Assembly: GCA_038243395.1 (NCBI GenBank) | Contig: JBBSRC010000084.1 | Span: 1-19,371, forward strand | Origin: Gelidibacter sp038243395 | GTDB lineage: Bacteria > Bacteroidota > Bacteroidia > Flavobacteriales > Flavobacteriaceae | Length of the DNA: 19,371 bases | Reading direction: 5' to 3' | Notes under the pieces: generated by a model | Told to the model about the DNA's origin: nothing | What the model saw: only the letters and a program-made list of their open reading frames with translations | The model's database searches: none | In this document: positions 13,711-19,371 of the stretch, one piece after another | Position numbering within the stretch: position 1 is the first letter of the stretch | Layout of the letters: each line of letters opens with the position of its first letter | Program-made: the position numbers and the translations under genes

Positions 13711-14094
13711 ATGTCCTACAAACCAAAAAACTACAATTCCTTATCACCTTATCTCATAGTCGACGAGGCCGAAAAACTTGTCGATCTCTTAAAAATAGTT
13801 TTTGATGCTAAAGAATTAAGGCGTTATGATCGTGAAGATGGTTCCAGCATGCACCTCGAACTTCTTTTAGATGATTCTGTCGTGATGATCAGTGATAGTA
13901 CTGAGGATTATCCTGCCATTACGACCATGTTGCACATATTTGTTCCAAATGTGCAGAAAACCTTTGATTTAGCTATAAAAAACGATTGTATGTCATTGGA
14001 ACAACCAACTAGCGACGCTGATAATCCTGACACACGCGGCGCTTTTATTGATTATGCAGGGAATTATTGGTCGGTAAGCACACAAAAAGAATAA
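13711..14094 (+). CDS. VOC (glyoxalase/bleomycin-resistance-like) superfamily protein, PhnB-like
   Basis: 127 residues from the ATG at 13711 (MSYKPKNYNSLSPYLIVDEA). An in-frame ATG at 13606 would add 35 residues from repeat DNA (a Phe/Arg/Gln run) and is rejected. The pattern SPYLIVDEAEKLVDLLKIVF, then HLELLLDDSVVMISD, then HIFVPNVQKTFDLAI and FIDYAGNYWSVS is the paired beta-alpha-beta fold of PhnB-like VOC proteins. These include metal-dependent dioxygenases, isomerases and many members of unknown substrate; the substrate is not deducible. The gene stands alone on the plus strand, convergent with the outer-membrane barrel gene. The 118-bp gap after it contains only a short TGTTCA/TGAACA inverted repeat (14134-14155). 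Confidence 0.82.
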   Translation: MSYKPKNYNSLSPYLIVDEAEKLVDLLKIVFDAKELRRYDREDGSSMHLELLLDDSVVMISDSTEDYPAITTMLHIFVPNVQKTFDLAIKNDCMSLEQPTSDADNPDTRGAFIDYAGNYWSVSTQKE

Positions 14095-14212
14095 GGTTGT
14101 TATTAAACAATTTTTAATTACCAAATTCCAAAATGTTCATATTTATCCGTGAACAGAATGATTTGTATGTAAGACTTCATAATCCGATCTTCGTGCTCCT
14201 ATCCATTTCTAC

Positions 14213-16993
14213 TTAAAAAGATGGCGGCGGCGGAGGCGGCGGCGGCATCCCGCCACTATTTGTACCTAAGCTATTGAACCTCCAACTGAAGCTCAACATA
14301 AAGTACTGTTCCAACACCGTACTTTGAGAATCCTGAATATAATTGGCCGTCGTTGTACGTTGCGCATTGGTGTTTTGATTTAAAAGATCATAAACCTTTA
14401 AGCTTAGAGTTCCGTTATTCTTTAAAACCGAATAGGCTAAGGTGGCATTCCAAAACCACGCACTTTTTTGAAAGCCTTCTGACACGTTGGGATTATACAT
14501 AAAATTAATATCATTACGCCATTCCAGTTTTTTGGGAAAAAATGTGGCGGTGGCAATCCCTAATTTATGACTTACGAAATTTCGATTCTCATAATCGTCC
14601 AAATTATAACGCGCTTTCGTAAATGACAAACGGTAGTTTGGGCGTATTTCAAAGAGTGATTTCCAAGAATAGGTTAAATCTAAGCCAGGAAAAACTTGTG
14701 TAGTGAATGAGGCATATTCCACATCATTATTAAAATTTACTGTGTTATCCAAAACAGCATTCATGCCAAAACGTAACTTTAAAGTTTGTAAAGAGTCTAT
14801 TTTAAAATTCTTATTCCAACTTGAATTGAAGGACACCCAATAATTTCCATCGACATTTGTATAGGTTGTGTTCTTAACTAGGTTCTTATCCACAGTAGTT
14901 TTGGACACAACTTTATTTTCAACCACATTGCCATACATATAGATATAGAATCCAGATTGTTTTTGATAATCATAATTATCATAATCAAAGCTAAACGCAT
15001 GGATTTCAGAAGCCTTTAAATTTGGATTTCCAATGACGGTGTTTAAAGGATCAGAAACATTCTTAAAGGGTTGTAATTGTGCCATTTGTGGAGCTTCATT
15101 CCTAAAATCATAATCTAAGCCAAAAGACATATTTGGGCTGAATTTGTAGTTAAATCGCGTCTCAAATTTTAAAAAATCAAAATTTTGTTCCAAACTAAGT
15201 TCAGGTCTTAAGCGATCCGAATTTTCGAGGGTCCTATTTGCATAGCCAGAACCTAATGAGAATTGTAATTTATCCGAATTATATACAAGTTTAACTGTTG
15301 GACTGTGAACTTGATCTTTATTCGTAAAATTTGTACTCAATTGCGTATTAAAAATGCCATAGCTTTGTGAGTTCTCCTCAAAATCAAAAGTGCTTTTCAC
15401 ATCCCGTTGCTTATCATTATCATAACTATAGATAAAATCTAGAAACAACTTTTTAGCTTGCAAAGGCAATCGATAAGTAACATTCATACTTAAACGATTA
15501 GAACTCCCATCGCCATCTGTAAATTGATTTCTCAGCAAATCCTTAGGATCATTACCGTATATCATGGTTTCTGAATTTAAAAAGTCTTCTGATCTCGTAT
15601 CATTGACATTAGCATCAATATGTGCTCTTACAAAAGATCCTTTATTACCAAAGCGTTTGGTAAGGTTGAGATTGTTTCTAAAATTTTTTCCATAAGTATC
15701 AACAAATGATGCAGTAGTGGATTGATTTGTAAGCACTTTGTCCTCATCTAAGGATTGCTCTTGTCTTTCAAAAGAAGTTTTGGAATTAGAAAAGCTAAAG
15801 GAAGGTCTCATAGTGACCATAAATGTAGAATCAACTTTAATGTCAAAAGCCATATTGGCACTATGACTATCCGTCTCGTTATCAGAATTTGATGTTGAAT
15901 TTGTAAAGTATCTGGAATCGGGTAAAAAATTCTCGCGTTGTGAGTTTGTTGCGTTTTTGGAGTGGCTGCCTGAATGGAAATAGTCTCCGGATAAATCGTT
16001 ACCCTTACCTAATTCATCGGCATAGTTAATACCAGCATTATTAGATGTCGTTATTCCCTGTCCGCCGCCAAACGAGCGACCATCAATGGAAAATCCACTA
16101 TCACTCATGGTCATTCTTCTACCTCCACCAAACATTTTACGGATTTCGCCAAAACTAAAACCAGCAGAATTGATATTATTTCCGCCCGCCAGAACACTTA
16201 TGCGTTGTTCATTATCAAAAACATTAACCATACCGGCATATTCATAACGCTCATCAGTACCGCCTCCAGCAGATACACGACCAAATACCCCTCTATTATT
16301 TTTTTCTTTAATGGTTAGATTAATGGTTTTGTTCTGAGTATCCCCTTTTTCTCCAGAAAATGCTTCAGCTTTAGTTTTTGTATCTGTGATCTGAACTTTT
16401 TCGATGAGTTCTTTAGTAAGATTTCTGGTGGTAATCGTAGGATCGTTTCCAAAAAAAGGTTTGCCATTGACCAAAATTTGATGGACCGCTTTTCCATTCA
16501 CTTTAATCGCCCCATCGTCGTCCACCTCTACGCCAGGCAATTCCTTTAGTAGATCCTCAACACTTGCATCTTTTTTAGTTTTAAAAGAAGCTACATTAAA
16601 TTCCAAAGTATCCTTTTTTATGGTAATCGGCGCTCTCGATTTAATCACGATTTCATCCAATAAATTGGCAGTTTTAAGCGCAATAGTTTTGAGATTGATG
16701 GGCGATTTAGAAATGTTGACGATTTGAGAATAGGATTCATATCCTACATAGGAAATGGTAAGATTTAAAGAATCTTCGTATGTTCGATTGTCTAGCACAA
16801 AATTTCCGTTTTTATCAGAAATCGTATAGGTCACTAAGGTCGAATCCTTGAGTGTTTCGAGGTAAATAGTGGCAGATTCTAAAGTTGATTGATCCGCTTC
16901 AGAAATTAAAGTTCCAGAAATTTTAAACGGTTTACCTTGAGAAAAAGTCATGCACGTGCATAATACTGCAAGAATGCATAGATATTGCTTCAT
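14213..16993 (-). CDS. outer-membrane beta-barrel family protein (TonB-receptor-like, OMP_b-brl_3 type)
   Basis: 926 residues. A signal peptide (about 1-19, ending TFSQG) is followed by a carboxypeptidase-regulatory-like Ig domain at about 22-108 (SGTLISEADQSTLESATIYL, TISYVGYES). A plug-like domain follows at about 120-230 (DLLKELPGVEVDDDGAIKVN, ILVNGKPFFGNDP, ELIEKVQI), then a long barrel rich in alternating aromatic strands. The barrel appears to close near YFMLSFSWRFNS. A short tail then has Gly-Gly-Met, eight Pro and a final Ser-Phe. The cargo is unknown, and no SusD partner or TonB-box is evident. It is the only gene of its unit, 96 bp downstream of der on the same strand, with a possible terminator between them. 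Confidence 0.87.
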   Translation of the reverse strand: MKQYLCILAVLCTCMTFSQGKPFKISGTLISEADQSTLESATIYLETLKDSTLVTYTISDKNGNFVLDNRTYEDSLNLTISYVGYESYSQIVNISKSPINLKTIALKTANLLDEIVIKSRAPITIKKDTLEFNVASFKTKKDASVEDLLKELPGVEVDDDGAIKVNGKAVHQILVNGKPFFGNDPTITTRNLTKELIEKVQITDTKTKAEAFSGEKGDTQNKTINLTIKEKNNRGVFGRVSAGGGTDERYEYAGMVNVFDNEQRISVLAGGNNINSAGFSFGEIRKMFGGGRRMTMSDSGFSIDGRSFGGGQGITTSNNAGINYADELGKGNDLSGDYFHSGSHSKNATNSQRENFLPDSRYFTNSTSNSDNETDSHSANMAFDIKVDSTFMVTMRPSFSFSNSKTSFERQEQSLDEDKVLTNQSTTASFVDTYGKNFRNNLNLTKRFGNKGSFVRAHIDANVNDTRSEDFLNSETMIYGNDPKDLLRNQFTDGDGSSNRLSMNVTYRLPLQAKKLFLDFIYSYDNDKQRDVKSTFDFEENSQSYGIFNTQLSTNFTNKDQVHSPTVKLVYNSDKLQFSLGSGYANRTLENSDRLRPELSLEQNFDFLKFETRFNYKFSPNMSFGLDYDFRNEAPQMAQLQPFKNVSDPLNTVIGNPNLKASEIHAFSFDYDNYDYQKQSGFYIYMYGNVVENKVVSKTTVDKNLVKNTTYTNVDGNYWVSFNSSWNKNFKIDSLQTLKLRFGMNAVLDNTVNFNNDVEYASFTTQVFPGLDLTYSWKSLFEIRPNYRLSFTKARYNLDDYENRNFVSHKLGIATATFFPKKLEWRNDINFMYNPNVSEGFQKSAWFWNATLAYSVLKNNGTLSLKVYDLLNQNTNAQRTTTANYIQDSQSTVLEQYFMLSFSWRFNSLGTNSGGMPPPPPPPPSF

Positions 16994-17066
16994 TATTTTG
17001 ATTGATGCTGATTAATACCTATCAAAAAAACGAAAATAAATAAGATATTGTATGATTTTTCTTTAT

Positions 17067-17097
17067 AAAAGTAAAACTAAAACTCGTTTTTACTTTT
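17067..17097 (-). terminator. possible terminator overlapping the der stop codon
   Basis: AAAAGTAAAA (17067-17076) and TTTTACTTTT (17088-17097) are perfect complements around an 11-nt loop. The der stop codon (17090-17092) lies in the stem. The stem is nearly all A-T, so strength is doubtful. Confidence 0.35.
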
Positions 17098-18394
17098 TCC
17101 GCATGTAAATACTGATTGGAACTCCATGAAAGTTAAATTGCTCGCGCAACTGATTCTCTAAAAAGCGTTTGTATGGTTCCTTAACATACTGTGGCAAATT
17201 ACAGAAAAATGCAAACTGAGGCTGCGGCGTTGGCAATTGCATGATATATTTGATCTTCACGAATTTCCCCTTTAAAGCAGGTGGTGGATAGTTCTCAATT
17301 ATCGGCAGCAACACCTCGTTTAGTTTACTGGTTTTAATTTTTTTGCTGCGATTGTTGTACACTTCGACAGCAGTTTCAATCGCTTTAAAAATACGTTGTT
17401 TGTTAAGCACCGAAATGAAGACAATAGGCACATCCGTAAAGGGTTCCATTTCTTTTCGAATTTGTCTTTCGTAATCTCTCACAGTATTGGTTTCTTTTTC
17501 AACTAAATCCCATTTATTGACCAATACAACAATGCCTTTTCTGTTGCGCTCTGCCAACCAAAAGATATTCTGAACTTGGCCATCAAAACCACGAGTGGCA
17601 TCATGAACCAACAACACCACATCACTATGTTCAATAGCTCTAACGCTACGCATTACAGAGTAAAATTCCAAATCTTCCTTGACTTTGGATTTACGACGGA
17701 TTCCCGCAGTATCTACCAAATTAAATTCAAATCCAAATTGGTTATATTTGGTATCGATAGAATCTCTTGTCGTACCAGCAATATCGGTAACAATATAACG
17801 CTCCTCGCCAATCAGTGCATTTATAAATGAAGATTTCCCTGAATTCGGGCGACCTACAACTGCAAAACGTGGCAAATCACTTTCTTCTTCGAAAACGTCT
17901 TCCGGTAAGGCTTTAACCACTTCGTCAAGCAAGTCTCCGGTACCACTGCCACTCATACTGGCAATATTGAAATACTCACCCAAACCTAAGGCATAAAATT
18001 CAACCGAATCTTCAGCACGTTTGTTGTTATCCACTTTATTTACTGCCAAAAACACAGGCTTATTTACTTTTCTGAGTAATTTAGCAACATCTTCATCCAT
18101 GCTAGTAACACCAGTTTCAACATCGACCACAAAAATGATCACATCAGCTTCCTCAATGGCTATTTCAACCTGCTTATCTATTTCAGCCTCAAAAACATCA
18201 TCACTGCCAATAATATAGCCTCCAGTATCAATAACTGAAAACTCACGTCCATTCCATTCTGACTTACCATAGTGTCGATCTCTAGTCACACCGCTCACGG
18301 CATCGACAATAGCCTCCCTGCGTTTGATTAAACGATTGAATAAAGTTGATTTTCCAACATTTGGGCGACCTATAATAGCTACTATATTACTCAT
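17090..18394 (-). CDS. der: ribosome biogenesis GTPase Der (EngA)
   Basis: 434 residues with the two tandem G domains that define Der. Domain 1: G1 GRPNVGKS (9-16), G3 DTGG (56-59), G4 NKVD (119-122). Domain 2: G1 GRPNSGKS (181-188), G3 DTAG (228-231), G4 NKWD (293-296). An acidic linker (VFEEESD) separates them. The C-terminal KH-like domain starts near 350 and includes FVKIKYIMQLPTPQPQFAFF. Der is needed for late assembly of the 50S subunit in the cytoplasm. The start MSNIVAIIGRPNVGKS is standard. A TACATTTG promoter box lies 17 nt upstream. The gene is near era, with one small membrane-protein gene on the other strand between them. Confidence 0.97.
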   Translation of the reverse strand: MSNIVAIIGRPNVGKSTLFNRLIKRREAIVDAVSGVTRDRHYGKSEWNGREFSVIDTGGYIIGSDDVFEAEIDKQVEIAIEEADVIIFVVDVETGVTSMDEDVAKLLRKVNKPVFLAVNKVDNNKRAEDSVEFYALGLGEYFNIASMSGSGTGDLLDEVVKALPEDVFEEESDLPRFAVVGRPNSGKSSFINALIGEERYIVTDIAGTTRDSIDTKYNQFGFEFNLVDTAGIRRKSKVKEDLEFYSVMRSVRAIEHSDVVLLVHDATRGFDGQVQNIFWLAERNRKGIVVLVNKWDLVEKETNTVRDYERQIRKEMEPFTDVPIVFISVLNKQRIFKAIETAVEVYNNRSKKIKTSKLNEVLLPIIENYPPPALKGKFVKIKYIMQLPTPQPQFAFFCNLPQYVKEPYKRFLENQLREQFNFHGVPISIYMRKK

Positions 18395-18411
18395 ACTTCT
18401 TTAATTGTTTG

Positions 18412-18419
18412 CAAATGTA
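18412..18419 (-). promoter_or_regulatory. candidate -7 box for der
   Basis: The minus strand reads TACATTTG, matching TAnnTTTG, 17 nt before the der ATG, which would give a very short leader. At the -33 position there is a T tract rather than TTG. Confidence 0.4.
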
Positions 18420-18472
18420 GTGTTTCCATTCTAAAAAAAATAGACTATTTTTCAGCGTACTAAACTAAAATT

Positions 18473-18979
18473 ATGTCCATATCCAACGAAATTGTATTAA
18501 GGCCGCGATTTAAAATGGAATTAAACCATGATAATTCGTCTGTTTTAAAGACTTTTGAAAACGCGAAAGCCACCTGTGAGACCTATAAAATCGTTAGGGT
18601 CGATGATCATGTCTTTATCCGACTCCCTAAACATCATCAACATTTCTGGTCGCCACAACTGCATCTGGAAATCAATGAAACGGATGCAAAAACCTCTATG
18701 CTTCATGGGCTATTTGGACCGAATCCAACCGTTTGGACGCTGTTTATGTTTTTGCATTTTCTGGTGGCTGGGCTTTTTATTGCTTTCGGAATATGGACCT
18801 ATACCAATTGGACTCTAAAGAGTACATATGGCATTCAAATGGGATTCATGCTGTTGATGGTTGCTGCTTGGTTTGTTCTTTATTTTGCTGGCCGCTTTGG
18901 AAGAGCGAAAGGCAAAGCAGAAATGCATGGGTTGTATGATTTTATGAATGGGACTTTGAGGGATAATGGGATGCTGTGA
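18473..18979 (+). CDS. conserved-type two-helix membrane protein of unknown function
   Basis: 168 residues; I do not recognise a named family. A polar N-terminal domain (about 1-83), with a His-rich KHHQHFWSPQLHLEI stretch at 53-67, is followed by two membrane helices at about 86-110 (TVWTLFMFLHFLVAGLFIAF) and 118-140. The short C-terminal tail is KGKAEMHGLYDFMNGTLRD. The GLFGPNPTVW lead-in to helix 1 looks like a conserved turn. Both termini would be on the same side of the membrane. It is divergent from der (78-bp gap) and convergent with era. Coding is supported by length, normal composition and the coherent helix pattern. Its position between two ribosome-assembly GTPases may be accidental. 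Confidence 0.72.
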   Translation: MSISNEIVLRPRFKMELNHDNSSVLKTFENAKATCETYKIVRVDDHVFIRLPKHHQHFWSPQLHLEINETDAKTSMLHGLFGPNPTVWTLFMFLHFLVAGLFIAFGIWTYTNWTLKSTYGIQMGFMLLMVAAWFVLYFAGRFGRAKGKAEMHGLYDFMNGTLRDNGML

Positions 18980-18984
18980 GAAGG

Positions 18985-19019
18985 GGATGACGGATGACGG
19001 ATGATGGATGATGGATGAT
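18985..19019 (+). repeat. GGATGA(C/T) heptamer tract, five units
   Basis: Two GGATGAC and three GGATGAT units run without interruption, starting 6 nt after the stop of the membrane-protein gene. A further imperfect GATGATG follows to about 19032. Confidence 0.8.
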
Positions 19020-19041
19020 GGGGATTGATGATGAATTATAC

Positions 19042-19081
19042 CACAGAGTTTCACGGAGTGGCACAGAGATTCACAGAGAAC
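19042..19081 (+). repeat. CAC(A/G)GAGNNN decamer tract, four units
   Basis: CACAGAGTTT, CACGGAGTGG, CACAGAGATT and CACAGAGAAC follow each other. CACAGAG-type runs are a widespread bacterial intergenic repeat class by my recollection. Confidence 0.7.
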
Positions 19082-19121
19082 TAACTAAAAAACACTTTAT
19101 TCCCAATCTTTGTGTTCCGAG

Positions 19122-19219
19122 CTATTAACTGCCGACTATAATTAATCACTGCCAATTGATTACTGACAACTGCTTGCCCGTCCGTAGCTCTAGCGATGGC
19201 GGGAAGACTGCCAACTGAA
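19122..19219 (-). repeat. ACTG/CAGT repeat run interrupted by a CCCGCC...GGACGGGC element
   Basis: ACTGCC or ACTGAC units recur at about 19126, 19148, 19161 and 19208, in reverse sense to the CAGT run at 12506-12536. Between the last two lies the hairpin-like element 19173-19204, related to 13551-13580 (shared AGCTA(A/C)GGACGGGCAA on the minus strand). Confidence 0.5.
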
Positions 19220-19221
19220 CC

Positions 19222-19371
19222 CTACTTCGGGTTATACCCAAAACGCTTCAATTGCTTTTGATCGCTTCGCCAGTTTTTATTGACTTTTACGTAAAGCTCC
19301 AAATGGACTTGTTTGCCAAAAAATAACTCCAAATCTTTTCTTGCCTCTACGCCCACTCTTTTTAAGGCGGC
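19222..19371 (-). CDS. era: GTPase Era, C-terminal KH-domain fragment (5' part outside window)
   Basis: The last 49 residues of a protein, beginning AALKRVGVEARKDLELFFGK and ending NWRSDQKQLKRFGYNPK before a TAG stop at 19222-19224. This is the typical end of Era: a G(V/T)EAR(K/E)DLE helix, a (V/L)xLELxVKV strand and NWR(S/R)xxxxLKRFGY. The KH domain binds the 3' end of 16S rRNA during 30S maturation. The GTPase part lies beyond the window. It is convergent with the 168-residue membrane-protein gene across about 240 bp of repeats. The proximity of der and era is familiar from flavobacterial genomes. Confidence 0.9.
   Translation of the reverse strand, partial: AALKRVGVEARKDLELFFGKQVHLELYVKVNKNWRSDQKQLKRFGYNPK

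Noticed and set aside
14134..14155. TGTTCA/TGAACA inverted repeat as a terminator between the VOC and barrel genes
   Set aside because: Only 6 bp with a 10-nt loop and no T tract on either side; too weak to call.
18985..19081. Possible CRISPR-like array
   Set aside because: The units are 7 and 10 nt with no unique spacers, and no cas gene is nearby; they are simple tandem repeats.

Overview
The window looks like an ordinary chromosomal segment of a member of the Bacteroidota, most likely a marine-type Flavobacteriaceae. Evidence: A+T-rich genes with weak or absent Shine-Dalgarno sites; promoter-like TAnnTTTG boxes (the -7 element of this phylum) in many of the upstream gaps; a small ribosomal protein THX gene; a large outer-membrane beta-barrel receptor with an N-terminal carboxypeptidase-regulatory-like domain; and several gene groups known from flavobacteria. 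I see no phage, transposase, CRISPR array, tRNA or rRNA. The genus cannot be fixed from the sequence.

Layout. 1-725 (minus): 5' portion of a tryptophan-rich TspO/MBR-like membrane protein, running off the left edge. 838-2319 (minus): a two-gene unit of a uracil-DNA-glycosylase-family protein and a membrane-anchored TPR protein. 2415-2546 (plus): THX, 43 residues. 2604-3362 (minus): YaaA, convergent with THX across a strong bidirectional terminator. 3633-5254 (minus): an RluD-type pseudouridine synthase coupled to an orphan PASTA protein. 5451-6982 (plus): D-Ala-D-Ala ligase and CoaD. 7203-9866 (minus): alanyl-tRNA synthetase. 10087-13381 (plus): M23 peptidase, MerR-like regulator, LemA, a soluble TPM protein and a secreted TPM protein with a Gly-rich tail. 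13711-14094 (plus): small VOC protein. 14213-16993 (minus): outer-membrane barrel protein. 17090-18394 (minus): Der GTPase. 18473-18979 (plus): two-helix membrane protein of unknown function. 19222-19371 (minus): C-terminal end of Era, running off the right edge.

How the genes relate. Most are housekeeping: peptidoglycan precursor synthesis (Ddl), wall-binding or remodelling candidates (PASTA, M23), CoA synthesis (CoaD), and ribosome assembly or translation (RluD, THX, Der, Era, AlaS). The M23-MerR-LemA-TPM-TPM run is a compact same-strand envelope cluster whose last three members have no settled role.

The most unusual content is not a new gene system but a dense set of short dispersed repeats with hairpin potential. 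The yaaA and coaD leaders contain the same 42-nt element (34/42 identical, no gaps), in the same orientation and exactly 5 nt before the start codon in both; ddl has a related-looking hairpin 6 nt before its start. A repeat of another family appears to be translated inside the uracil-DNA-glycosylase-family gene. A terminator-like hairpin lies inside the 5' end of the secreted TPM gene. A larger 93-nt structured repeat lies upstream of yaaA. Repeat patchworks fill the gaps before the VOC gene and between the 168-residue membrane protein and era.
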